Source: Velthaea sp965214335 (lineage in GTDB: Bacteria > Vulcanimicrobiota > Vulcanimicrobiia > Vulcanimicrobiales > Vulcanimicrobiaceae). From it: DNA of 64,000 bases. Positions 44,718 to 53,144 of the stretch are shown in pieces. The DNA is taken from assembly GCA_965214335.1 (NCBI GenBank), contig CBDCBO010000013.1:248001-312000 (forward strand). The letters run 5' to 3'. The position numbers and the translations under genes were made by a program. A model generated the notes under the pieces. The model made no database searches. It saw only the letters and a list, made by a program, of their open reading frames with translations, and was not told the origin of the DNA. How positions within the stretch are numbered: position 1 is the first letter of the stretch; the number at the start of each line of letters is the position of its first letter.

Positions 44718-45726
44718 CGATCCGCTGGGCGATCGCATCGAGCCGCTCGGCCACATTTCCGGCATCGGACAACTCGACGACATCGGCTCGCAGCGGCGCG
44801 GCGCTATCGGCAGCACGCGCCGCCAGAACGCGTTTGAGCGTCGACTTCGTCTGGGCTTTCGAGGCGCCCGGCAACAACGCGACGAGGTGATGTTCGTCGA
44901 GTCGCCCCAGCTTATCGGTTTGCGCGAGCTCTTTGCGAACGGTCGCGGCGGCGTTGTCATCGAGGGCCAAACGCGTTCCGTTTTGCCCCAAGCCTAAGAC
45001 GATGAGTCCAAACGCCGTTCCCGCCGCCAGCCGCCGCCGCCGCTCATCCTCGACATGGGCGAGCAATACGTGGCGCCGGTACACGAGTCCATCGGGGTCG
45101 TGCAGTGCCTCGCGCGGACCGTCGAGCAACCGGCCTTCGGCCAACGCAGCGGCGCCCAGTGCCGTCAAGCGGTACGCATAGACGTCGCGCAGTTTGACCC
45201 GCTGCATTTCGACGCCCGCGAAGCGCGCGCTACACGCCAAGCACCGCGCGCCGACTTCGGCGACTTGGAACGTTGCCGTACACGACTGGCACGAAAAGTA
45301 ATCGCCCGGGCTATCATGATCGGTGCCCAGATTTTCCATGAGCTTACGGCACTTCGGGCAGCGGCGGCCGCGCGGCTCTTCGGCGAAAGCGGAGACGGGA
45401 CCAACATAGCCGCAGCGAAAGTGAAGTAGCGTCTTGATCAACGTCAAATGCGCCGAACCGCAGGTCATACAGACTTCGCGCACGTTGAGGGCATGACTCT
45501 CACAGTTCGGGCACAGCGATAGGCGGTCGATGAACACCCGCTCGAGGTAGTCTTCCGCGGCGAGCGCCTCGAGGTCCGGTAAGATTGCCGCGTCGCCGAG
45601 TGGCGACCCGGTTCCGCGATAAACGACGCCTTCGCGCGACAGCGGGTCCCACGTCGGCTCGAGCGTCGAGCCGGCCGCCGCGACGACGCGCAGGGCGCCC
45701 AGCAGCCGGGGCACGCGCTCACTCAT
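44695..45726 (-). CDS. TackOD1-type zinc-ribbon protein with degenerate GGDEF-like domain
   Basis: The ATG at 45726 lies 8 bases inside the HlyD gene end, giving 343 residues. Eleven Cys at 72, 75, 86, 89, 105, 123, 126, 146, 149, 162 and 165 form zinc-ribbon pairs (CPNC, CMTC, CPKC, CQSC, CLAC), matching the TackOD1 metal-binding output domain. The C-terminal ~110 residues resemble a GGDEF fold in which the motif reads GRLDEHHLVALLP at 274-286, so cyclase activity is unlikely but ligand or partner binding is possible. It is sandwiched between the HlyD and GT2 genes with overlaps on both sides, suggesting a cytoplasmic controller of glycan synthesis. Confidence 0.8.
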   Translation of the reverse strand: MSERVPRLLGALRVVAAAGSTLEPTWDPLSREGVVYRGTGSPLGDAAILPDLEALAAEDYLERVFIDRLSLCPNCESHALNVREVCMTCGSAHLTLIKTLLHFRCGYVGPVSAFAEEPRGRRCPKCRKLMENLGTDHDSPGDYFSCQSCTATFQVAEVGARCLACSARFAGVEMQRVKLRDVYAYRLTALGAAALAEGRLLDGPREALHDPDGLVYRRHVLLAHVEDERRRRLAAGTAFGLIVLGLGQNGTRLALDDNAAATVRKELAQTDKLGRLDEHHLVALLPGASKAQTKSTLKRVLAARAADSAAPLRADVVELSDAGNVAERLDAIAQRIDGYGRLL

Positions 45727-46822
45727 CGCGCATCCGGCCACGACAGTCCGAAGATCGGACGCCAATTTGGCGCACGCGAATCGAAACGCGCGTCTGTGCA
45801 TCGTAATACAACTGATTCCGCAGACTATCGGGCAGACGATCCAAAGCGATTTTCACCGGCCGGTATTCCGACCATTGCTCGTGCTGCCAGAAGAAACGCG
45901 TGAGTTGATCCGGCAGTTTGGCGAGATCCGGATAGACCGCCAAGACGCGTCCCGATACGCTCTTGGAAAGACCGTTGACGTTGACGTCCACCGTCTGACC
46001 GATTCGGACGCTGCCGAGCGACCGCGGGTCGAAGAACGCCAGCACGTAGGCGCGTTTGGGCTCGAAGATTGCAAACATCGGAACGCCCGGCTCGACGACG
46101 TTCTCGGGGCGCTGCTTACATTCGACCACATAGCCACTCACCGGCGCCAGCATCGTTTCACCGCCGACGCGTTGTTGCAGCGCCTGCGCCCGCTGCGACG
46201 CCTCTTGGTCGGAGGCAATCTTCGACCGCTGGTCGACACCGACCCGATGGACTTGCAGGCTTGCATGGTTGACTTCTTCGCGGTAAGCCGCGGCCGTGGC
46301 GAGTGCCGCTTGCCATTCACCGCGCTTCGCATCCCACTCGACCTGCGGGATCGCGCCGGCCTTATACGCCCGATCGTAACTCACAAACGTCGTTTCCAGC
46401 CGTTTCGCGGTGGCGACGGCAGCGATGTACTTCTCGTTGGCCGTCGCTTGTGCGACCTGGGCTTCAGCAACCCCTTGGTCGAGTGCGATTCGCGCGAGGT
46501 TGAGCTGTGCGACGCTCTCTTCGTACTGTTTCTGATAATCGGACTGCACGAGGAAATTACTGACTACGGCCAACTTCTGCCCGGCTCGGACACGCTCGTC
46601 GCATTGCACGAAAAGCCGATCGATGCGCGCCCGGTACAGCGGTGTAACGGGTACCAGATCGCCTTGCACGAGGGCGTCGGCACTTACAAAAAAGTAGGCC
46701 GGAACCAGCAGATAGGCTGCAACCCCGAGCACCGCTGCAACGAGCAAAATGCGTGCCCACGGAAATTTCCGGCGTGCCGAAACGGCAACGGCAGTCGTTC
46801 CGCGCCACGAACGAAGTCGCAC
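45719..46822 (-). CDS. HlyD-family periplasmic adaptor protein
   Basis: The 367-residue protein has one membrane segment (ILLVAAVLGVAAYLLVPAYFF, ~25-45). A biotinyl-lipoyl-like half follows (YRARIDRLFVQCDERVRAGQKLAVV), then a long coiled coil at ~80-200 and the second lipoyl half (MLAPVSGYVVECKQRPENVVEPG). A beta-barrel part ends it (DPRSLGSVRIGQTVDVNV). HlyD/Alg44-type adaptors bridge an inner-membrane synthase or transporter to an outer-membrane channel. No ABC ATPase is nearby, so the partner is most likely the GT2 synthase two genes downstream, as in alginate-type export. Confidence 0.9.
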   Translation of the reverse strand: MRLRSWRGTTAVAVSARRKFPWARILLVAAVLGVAAYLLVPAYFFVSADALVQGDLVPVTPLYRARIDRLFVQCDERVRAGQKLAVVSNFLVQSDYQKQYEESVAQLNLARIALDQGVAEAQVAQATANEKYIAAVATAKRLETTFVSYDRAYKAGAIPQVEWDAKRGEWQAALATAAAYREEVNHASLQVHRVGVDQRSKIASDQEASQRAQALQQRVGGETMLAPVSGYVVECKQRPENVVEPGVPMFAIFEPKRAYVLAFFDPRSLGSVRIGQTVDVNVNGLSKSVSGRVLAVYPDLAKLPDQLTRFFWQHEQWSEYRPVKIALDRLPDSLRNQLYYDAQTRVSIRVRQIGVRSSDCRGRMRDE

Positions 46823-47232
46823 GATCTAATTTCCCCTTTGTAGCGGACACGCGTTGAACCGGCTAAAAGTTGCGCGCGCGGTGTAACAGCGAGTCGCGGA
46901 AGAGCGTCCTCGATAAACGAGGATGCGCACAACATCGCAAGGACTCAATACCGCGTATGGTACACCATTGGACTTGGATAGGCCAGTGTGGTGCGGCAGT
47001 GAACCGCGGTACTTTCCTCCCGACAGCGCCGGCGGCTCGAGTCGTACGTGCGAAATCCGCGAAGCATTGTCGACGGCGTGAATGACTTTGGTACCGGTTT
47101 GCAATAGGTCTTTAGGCCTTTCCACGTCTGAGGTAGACGGGCTACGATGTCGCTAGCCGCGCGGCCATTCTGTCACGGTTCATTTTCGTTTGATCCCGCC
47201 GGTAATCCGAACATGTTGCGGGACGACTTACT
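46823..47232. other. Divergent promoter region between HlyD and sulfotransferase genes
   Basis: About 410 bases with no protein-like frame. It must carry the promoters of the HlyD operon (minus) and the sulfotransferase (plus). No clear boxes could be assigned. Confidence 0.4.
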
Positions 47233-48003
47233 TTGGAGGACGATCATTTTCACATCCAATCATCGCCCGTTGCCGCATCCCAACGTCTCTGCCGGCGATC
47301 CGGTTTTGGGGTCGCGCCGGTGATTCTTTCGGTGCATGTCGCAAAGGCGGCTGGAAATTCGTTTCGAGAATTGCTCAAGACGTCGTACGGCGAACGGATG
47401 ATGGGCGACTATGGCGACTGGGCCGGCTATGACACGCTCGAAGCGAAAGAGCGCCGGGCTTTGCGGACCGCGGCAATGCGTAGCCGGCACGCCGAACTGA
47501 ACCGTGATTACGACGTCATTCACGGCCATTTCGTAGCCGACAAATACCAGAATCTATTTCCGCGCGCGGAGTATGTCGGCTTTTTTCGCGACCCGTACCA
47601 GCAATCCGTGGCCCATTATTACTTCTTGCTGCGTAACCCGCAGCGCGACCATCCCGAAGAGCGCACCTTTCATGACGCGAAGATGACGTTGCACGACTAT
47701 CTTCGCTGGGACGCCTTTTACAACCACCAATCGCAGTATCTGGGCTCGGTTTCGATCGACGATTTCGCCATGGTGGGGCTTTCGGAACACTTCTCGCGCA
47801 GCATCGCACGCTTCGAGACCATCTTCGGCCGGCGACTGGGCGAGCAGCGTTTCGCGAACGTCAACCCGGACCGGCTCGAAGACGGTTATCCAATCGACGC
47901 CGAAATTCGCAACGCGGTCGACAAATATCGCGCCGCCGACGTGGAACTCTACCGCCGGGCGCAAGAGATCTTCGCCAAACAAGCCGCGCTCGAACCGGCG
48001 TAG
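47233..48003 (+). CDS. Sulfotransferase family 2-like protein
   Basis: The core opens with VILSVHVAKAAGNSFRELL, the 5'-phosphosulfate loop of PAPS-dependent carbohydrate sulfotransferases (usually H-x-P-K-T-A-G-T-S). It continues with DVIHGHFVADK and the 3'-phosphate loop FFRDPYQQSVAHYYFLLR. These enzymes transfer sulfate from PAPS to glycan hydroxyls. The start is uncertain. A TTG at 47233 gives 256 residues, and a GTG at 47320 gives about 227 and starts just before the core. It follows the glycan synthase operon divergently and precedes PAPS-synthesis genes by 2.3 kb, so it is likely to sulfate the local polysaccharide. Confidence 0.82.
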   Translation: MEDDHFHIQSSPVAASQRLCRRSGFGVAPVILSVHVAKAAGNSFRELLKTSYGERMMGDYGDWAGYDTLEAKERRALRTAAMRSRHAELNRDYDVIHGHFVADKYQNLFPRAEYVGFFRDPYQQSVAHYYFLLRNPQRDHPEERTFHDAKMTLHDYLRWDAFYNHQSQYLGSVSIDDFAMVGLSEHFSRSIARFETIFGRRLGEQRFANVNPDRLEDGYPIDAEIRNAVDKYRAADVELYRRAQEIFAKQAALEPA

Positions 48004-48079
48004 GGCGCCGCTCGTGCCCAAATGACGGCAGTCGGGCGCGGCGGGCGCATGTGACCGGTCGACAGCGGACAGAACGGCC

Positions 48080-48823
48080 ATGAGATGGATGCTCAACGGG
48101 CCCGGGCTCGAAACGCTTACGACCGACGCGACGGCGCGCCGCTTTTTTTCCGGAGCACGGCCGCTGATCGTAACGGGACCGCGACCGATCGCAGCGCCGC
48201 CCGAGTGGGGCGCGATTCGAGTGCAGGCCTTCACGCGGTATGCCGATTTGGCCCGCGCGTTTGAGCGCGGCCGGATCGACGCGCGCGCCGGCGCTATACT
48301 GTACGATAACGAAGGCTGGCGGTTCACGCCCGCCGAGGAACAATCCGATCCCGCGTTTTTCATGGGCGCCGCCGGCCGCGCGGTGCGCAAAAACGGCTTA
48401 CTTTTTATTACCGCTCCGGCGGTAACGATTGCGAAATTGCGCACCAGCGGCAACGCGAAACCGTATGCCGCGTATTTGCAAGCCGGTCTCGCTGCCGCCG
48501 CGGCGCGTTGCGCCGATATCTTCGACATTCAAGCACAGGGCTCGGAACGCAACGTCGACCACTACGCATCATTTGTTGCAGCCGCCGCAGCGCAAGCCCG
48601 CGCCGCGAATCCCGCTATCACGGTCCTGGCCGGAATTAGCACGAATCCCAACGGCCAGCGGGTATCGGCGGACCATATCTTGGCGGCAATCGAAGCGACG
48701 CGGACGCACGTCGACGGCTACTGGCTCAATATTCCTAAGCCCGGCGTGTACTGCCCAAACTGCAGTGAATTCCGGCCCGACATTGCAATCGACGTTTTGC
48801 ACGGACTCTCGCGCCCGAGTTAG
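48080..48823 (+). CDS. Protein of unknown family A, second copy without signal peptide
   Basis: The 247-residue protein shares a colinear core with the exported protein at 29652-30500: GAILYDNEGWRFTP, GLLFITAPA, DIFDIQAQG, ARAANP, VDGYWLNIPKPG and YCPNCSEFRPDIAID. Unlike that copy it starts MRWMLNGPGLETL and has no signal peptide, so it may act in the cytoplasm. It lies 76 bases after the sulfotransferase on the same strand and may be co-transcribed. No named family is recognised. A TIM-barrel-like fold is inference. Confidence 0.72.
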   Translation: MRWMLNGPGLETLTTDATARRFFSGARPLIVTGPRPIAAPPEWGAIRVQAFTRYADLARAFERGRIDARAGAILYDNEGWRFTPAEEQSDPAFFMGAAGRAVRKNGLLFITAPAVTIAKLRTSGNAKPYAAYLQAGLAAAAARCADIFDIQAQGSERNVDHYASFVAAAAAQARAANPAITVLAGISTNPNGQRVSADHILAAIEATRTHVDGYWLNIPKPGVYCPNCSEFRPDIAIDVLHGLSRPS

Positions 48824-49363
48824 CGCCTCAGCCGGCTGCCGATCCGCGGTTCTTAATGTAGGCTAATCACACCTTATTAATCGCGGCGCATGCCGGATGC
48901 GTACGATGCTCGTAAAATAAAACTGCACTGCTTCGTGCGCGATACGAAGATCGTCTGCAATCAGCAAAGACATATTACGGTGACCGTTGCGCTAATTTGC
49001 CGTCGGCCTACGCCGGCGTTGAGCGATCACTTCGCGACTTTTCGCCGCCTGGCAAGCGCTGCGTTCGCCAAACTGCTAGTGTATGAACCATTCATTGCGA
49101 CTAATGCCCCTGTTGCCATGGACCATCCGCTTGTAGTATCTAATAGGCAGGAAGGCTACGCGACCTCATTCCCGAGCCGTACTTCCGTAGCGCGGAGCCT
49201 GGCTCGCTCAGTCCTCGACAGTCGCCTTCGATGCAATGTACTTACATCGGAGGTGCGCCAGCATCTGCCGGACGTCGGCATTCGCGTCAAACAACTATCG
49301 TTTGAGACGACGCGTCGTTTCTTGCGTTCGCGGCGAACGCAAACACGATCTAAGGGGTTTTGA
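48824..49363. other. Gap without a recognisable gene
   Basis: About 540 bases hold only weak frames. One from 49120 to 49363 on the plus strand has no recognisable features. At 49075-49084 is the same GCTAGTGTAT motif as at 40626, next to the small palindrome TGAACCATTCA at 49085-49095. The promoter of the sulfate genes should be at the right end. Confidence 0.4.
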
Positions 49364-49507
49364 TTGATCCGTGTCCAACTTTCGACTCTGCGCGTCGTGC
49401 TAGAACGTGTTCAGGATCACCATGAGCGGCGGGTCATGCTCGTGCGCAGGCGGGACGGCCGTTGGACGACGCTTAACGAATCCGATCGCCTGCGTGCGGC
49501 TTCATGA
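49364..49507 (+). CDS. 47-residue basic protein upstream of the sulfate transporter
   Basis: A TTG start at 49364 follows AAGGGG by 7 bases. The frame encodes a short basic protein, IRVQLSTLRVVLERVQ, then RRVMLVRRRDGRWTTL, and ends RAAS. Its TGA overlaps the ATG of the TauE/SafE gene (ATGA), the coupling pattern of real genes in this genome. I do not recognise it. It could be a leader peptide or a small partner of the transporter. Confidence 0.5.
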   Translation: MIRVQLSTLRVVLERVQDHHERRVMLVRRRDGRWTTLNESDRLRAAS

Positions 49508-50280
49508 GCGTTAGTTTGGCTGCGGTCGGCCTGTTCGTCGGAATTTGCGTCGGGCTAACGGGCGTCGGCGGCAGCTCGTTGATGACACCGATCCTGTTGC
49601 TATTTTTCGGATTCTCACCGGCTATCGCGATCGGCACGGACCTTGCATATAGCGTACCGACGAAACTCGTCGGCGCATACGCACACTGGCGCCAAGGCAC
49701 CGTCGATATCAAGATGGTGCGGACGCTTTGCATTGCCGGCATTCCGGGCGTCATCGTCGGCTTGATCGTGCTTTATGTTCTGCGCGTTCATCTTGATTCG
49801 AAGATGATCGACGCCGATCTGCGCCGCGGCGTCGCCTTCGCACTCTTCATTTCAGCCATTGCGATGACGCTGAGCGCCGTTCTCAAGCGCTATGGGAAAG
49901 ATTCGCCCGGAGTTCGCCTGCAAGCCGTTCCCATGCCGTTGCGCTTATCGATCATCGGTTTTGCCGTCGGCGTGCTCTTGAGCATCACCTCGATCGGGAG
50001 CGGCTCGCTCACGCTACCATTATTATACTTATTTGGACCGGCGCTCATGCTCAAGCGTCTGGTTGGATCCGATGTAGCATTCGCCGCACTCATCCTGCCG
50101 ATTGCGGCACTTGGTCACCTCTCGATGGGCAACGTAAATTTGGGAACGGCGGGCTCGCTGCTCGTCGGCTCGATTCCAGGCGTACTCATCGGTAGCCGGC
50201 TCGCCCAGCGAATCCCCGAGAAATTCGTTCGGCCCGCCGTCGTGGGCGTGATGGTGCTAGCGGGAAGCCGGTTGTTGTGA
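49504..50280 (+). CDS. TauE/SafE-family sulfur anion permease
   Basis: The 258-residue integral membrane protein opens with GLFVGICVGLTGVGGSSLMTPIL and repeats the fold in its second half (GFAVGVLLSITSIGSGSLTLPLLY). The two G-V-G-G/S-G-S-G motifs are the hallmark of TauE/SafE. About eight membrane segments are visible. The family moves sulfite, sulfoacetate, sulfate or similar anions. It directly precedes cysD and cysNC, so it is probably the sulfate uptake system of this assimilation operon, although ABC transporters are the commoner choice. Confidence 0.88.
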   Translation: MSVSLAAVGLFVGICVGLTGVGGSSLMTPILLLFFGFSPAIAIGTDLAYSVPTKLVGAYAHWRQGTVDIKMVRTLCIAGIPGVIVGLIVLYVLRVHLDSKMIDADLRRGVAFALFISAIAMTLSAVLKRYGKDSPGVRLQAVPMPLRLSIIGFAVGVLLSITSIGSGSLTLPLLYLFGPALMLKRLVGSDVAFAALILPIAALGHLSMGNVNLGTAGSLLVGSIPGVLIGSRLAQRIPEKFVRPAVVGVMVLAGSRLL

Positions 50281-50340
50281 AACAGTAGCAGCACCGCATC
50301 GTGGCGGCCACTATCTTGTGTCATTCGAGCTGAGGACCAA

Positions 50341-51135
50341 TTGGATCATTTAGACGAACTTGAAGCGCAATCAATTGCGATTCTGCGGGAAGCGTATTTC
50401 CGAGTAACCCCGCTGTGCATGTTGTGGTCGATGGGCAAAGACAGCACGGCGCTGTTGTGGCTGGTCCGCAAAGCCTTCTTCGGAAACGTTCCTTTTCCGA
50501 CCGTCTTACTCGACACCGAAATGGAACTACCCGAAGTCTACGAGTTCCGTGATGAAATAGCGCGGGCGTGGAAACTCGATCTGCAGAATGAGATGTGCCC
50601 GCCGGAATCGTCGATCGACGCAACGATGCCGCCCGCCACGCGAGCCGCGGCCCGTAAAACTGCCGGACTTCGGGCGTTGATCGAGCGCGAAAAATATCGC
50701 GGCATCATCGTCGGCATTCGGCGCGACGAACAGGCGACGCGCGCCAAGGAGCGCGTGTTCAGCCCGCGCAGCCCGGAGGGCGGATGGGACGTCAAGCATC
50801 AGCCGACCGAACTTTGGGACGTCTATCACACCGATGTCGCCGACCGCCACCATTTACGCATTCACCCGTTGCTGCACTGGACGGAAACCGATGTCTGGCG
50901 CTATACGCAGCGCGAAGAGATTCCGATCGTTCCGTTGTATCTAGCCCGAAACGGAATGCGTTATCGGTCGCTCGGTGAGAAGAATCTGACGGTTCCTGTT
51001 CCTTCGAATGCATCGACGATCGACGAAATCATCGCCGAGCTGGAAACGACGAACGCGCCCGAACGCGCCGGACGGGTGATGGACCACGAGAGTGAAGATT
51101 CGTTCGAACGCTTGCGGACGGGAGGTTACATGTGA
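50341..51135 (+). CDS. cysD: Sulfate adenylyltransferase small subunit
   Basis: The 264-residue PAPS-reductase-like protein starts at a TTG 5 bases after GAGGA. The pyrophosphatase loop reads WSMGKDSTALLWL (residues 29-41). It also has VLLDTEMELPEVYEFRD, IIVGIRRDEQATRAKERVFSPR and HHLRIHPLLHWTETDVWRY, all typical of CysD. With the CysN GTPase it makes adenosine 5'-phosphosulfate from ATP and sulfate. Its stop codon overlaps the GTG start of cysNC. The size is a little below the ~300 of Escherichia coli CysD. Confidence 0.94.
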   Translation: MDHLDELEAQSIAILREAYFRVTPLCMLWSMGKDSTALLWLVRKAFFGNVPFPTVLLDTEMELPEVYEFRDEIARAWKLDLQNEMCPPESSIDATMPPATRAAARKTAGLRALIEREKYRGIIVGIRRDEQATRAKERVFSPRSPEGGWDVKHQPTELWDVYHTDVADRHHLRIHPLLHWTETDVWRYTQREEIPIVPLYLARNGMRYRSLGEKNLTVPVPSNASTIDEIIAELETTNAPERAGRVMDHESEDSFERLRTGGYM

Positions 51136-53018
51136 CGACGGCAATCAAGACTCAATCACAGCTGCGGGTGGTAACGGTCGGACACGTCGACCATGGTAAG
51201 TCAACGCTGATCGGCCGCCTGCTGAACGATACCGGAAATCTGCCCGACGGTAAGGTCGAAGAATTGCGTGCGATCAGCGAACGGCGCGGCGTTGCCTTCG
51301 AATGGTCGTTCGTCCTCGACGCGTTGCAAAGCGAGCGCGATCAAGCGATTACGATCGATACGACGCGCATTTGGCTCCGGACACCGCAGCGCGAAGTCGT
51401 GTTGATCGACGCGCCGGGCCATAAAGAGTTTTTGCGCAACATGGTGACCGGAGCGTCGGATGCCGATGCGGCACTGCTCGTTGTCGACGCCCGCGACGGT
51501 GTCAGTGAGCAGACGCGCCGGCACGCCTTGCTGCTCGAACTCATCGGGGTCGAACAAGTCGTCGTTGCGGTAAATAAAATGGACAGCGTCGGTTACGCGC
51601 AAAGCCGCTTCGACGAGATCCAAGCCGAACTCGCGCCGTTGCTCGAACGCATCGGCATCGCCCCGCGTGCCTTCGTTCCGATATCGGCGCGGGCCGGCGA
51701 GATGGTTGCCGAACGCGGCACCGCGATGCCGTGGTACGACGGGCCGACCGTTTTTGACGCGATGTTGGCATTGGACCGTCGCACGCGCGCGACGGACGGC
51801 TCGCTCCGGATCGCCATTCAGGGTGTCGTGCGGCACGATCTGCAGCGCATCTTCGTTGGTCGCGTCGTCTCGGGCACGCTGTCGGTCGGCGATGAGATCT
51901 TAGTTTCACCGGCTCGCCGGACGGCGCACGTCCGCTCGATCGAAACCTGGCCGCACACGCCGAAAATTAGCGCGCATACCGGCGAATCGGTCGGATTCAC
52001 CCTCGACGGGCCACTCTACGTCGACCGAGGCGATATCGTTAGTGGGGTCGGCGACGCGCCGACGCTCAGTAAACTTTTCCGGGCCCGCTTGCTGTGGCTC
52101 GCGCATCGGGAGCTCCGGGTCGGCGACCGCTTCCGCTTACAGATCGGCACGCGCCTGGCGAACGTCGAAGTTGATTCGTTCGACCGCATCATCGACATTG
52201 AATCGCTCGATCGCAACGACGCGGACGTGGTGCAGACCAACGACGTCGCCGAGGTCGTGTTCCGCAGCAGCGAGTTGCTCGCTCTCGATCGCGTGGCGCG
52301 ACACGCCGAACTTGGGCGCTTCATTCTTCTCGATGGACTCGATATCGTTGCCGGCGGAACGGTGCTCGATGTCGTCACCAACGCGGCGGCGAAAAATACG
52401 AAGGACCTAGTGTCGGTCGAGTTGCTCGATGCCAACGTGCGGGCATGGAGTAACGGTCACCGCGGCGCCGTGGTCTGGCTAACCGGCTTGCCGGCAGCCG
52501 GCAAATCGACGATCGCGGTTCAGGTCGAACGCCGCTTGTTCGAGCAAGGCCACCACGCCTACGTTCTCGACGGCGACAACCTGCGTCAAGGGTTGTGCCG
52601 CGACCTCGGCTTCTCGCATGAAGATCGCTGCGAGAATGTCCGGCGGGCCGGCGAAGTCGCCGGATTGTTCGCCAGCGCCGGTATCATCACGCTGGCCTCA
52701 TTCATCTCGCCCTATCGAGCCGACCGCGACGTCGCGCGTCGTGCTGCGGGCAACGCGTTCCACGAAATCTACATCAAAGCCGACGCGGCCGTCTGCGAGG
52801 CGCGCGATCCAAAGGGACACTACCGCAAGGCGCGGGCCGGTGAGATCGCTGATTTTACCGGGATCAACAACGACTACGAACCGCCGCTCAACCCGCAACT
52901 CGTCGTGGACACCGCAGCGCTTTCCGTCGACGAATGTGTCGCGGCCGTCCTGCGCTATATCGACGACCATGTCGCGATCCACGACGGCGCCGCGAAGGAC
53001 CGGCTCGAAATAGCCTAA
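51132..53018 (+). CDS. cysNC: Bifunctional sulfate adenylyltransferase large subunit / APS kinase
   Basis: The 628-residue fusion starts at a GTG overlapping the cysD stop. The GTPase half has GHVDHGKST (17-25), the DAPGHKEF motif and NKMD, followed by EF-Tu-like barrels. From about residue 445 the APS kinase part has VVWLTGLPAAGKSTIAVQVE, VLDGDNLRQGLCRDLGFS, ENVRRAGEVA and ISPYRADRD. The first half activates ATP sulfurylase and the second phosphorylates APS to PAPS. PAPS serves reduction or sulfotransferases. No PAPS reductase gene is present in the window, while a sulfotransferase is. Confidence 0.95.
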   Translation: MTTAIKTQSQLRVVTVGHVDHGKSTLIGRLLNDTGNLPDGKVEELRAISERRGVAFEWSFVLDALQSERDQAITIDTTRIWLRTPQREVVLIDAPGHKEFLRNMVTGASDADAALLVVDARDGVSEQTRRHALLLELIGVEQVVVAVNKMDSVGYAQSRFDEIQAELAPLLERIGIAPRAFVPISARAGEMVAERGTAMPWYDGPTVFDAMLALDRRTRATDGSLRIAIQGVVRHDLQRIFVGRVVSGTLSVGDEILVSPARRTAHVRSIETWPHTPKISAHTGESVGFTLDGPLYVDRGDIVSGVGDAPTLSKLFRARLLWLAHRELRVGDRFRLQIGTRLANVEVDSFDRIIDIESLDRNDADVVQTNDVAEVVFRSSELLALDRVARHAELGRFILLDGLDIVAGGTVLDVVTNAAAKNTKDLVSVELLDANVRAWSNGHRGAVVWLTGLPAAGKSTIAVQVERRLFEQGHHAYVLDGDNLRQGLCRDLGFSHEDRCENVRRAGEVAGLFASAGIITLASFISPYRADRDVARRAAGNAFHEIYIKADAAVCEARDPKGHYRKARAGEIADFTGINNDYEPPLNPQLVVDTAALSVDECVAAVLRYIDDHVAIHDGAAKDRLEIA

Positions 53019-53045
53019 CCTCCGTCGCTCGGCTTGCGTCATCAC

Positions 53046-53080
53046 GACCGCGATCTCCAACGGAGGTCGCGGTCTCTTGT
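53046..53080 (+). terminator. Terminator of the sulfate activation operon
   Basis: GACCGCGATCTCC at 53046-53058 pairs with 53062-53074 (one G-T pair) across an AAC loop, followed by TCTTGTT. It lies 28 bases past the cysNC stop and separates it from the urease operon. Confidence 0.7.
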
Positions 53081-53144
53081 TCGTGCGCGCGGCTCCAGCG
53101 AGGGAAACGCGCGGTCGAGCAGGTTTGCCGAGTCGCAGTCGAAC

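Noticed and set aside
51201..51836. 211-residue minus-strand frame opposite cysNC
   Set aside because: Shadow of the cysNC GTPase domain, which has every expected motif.
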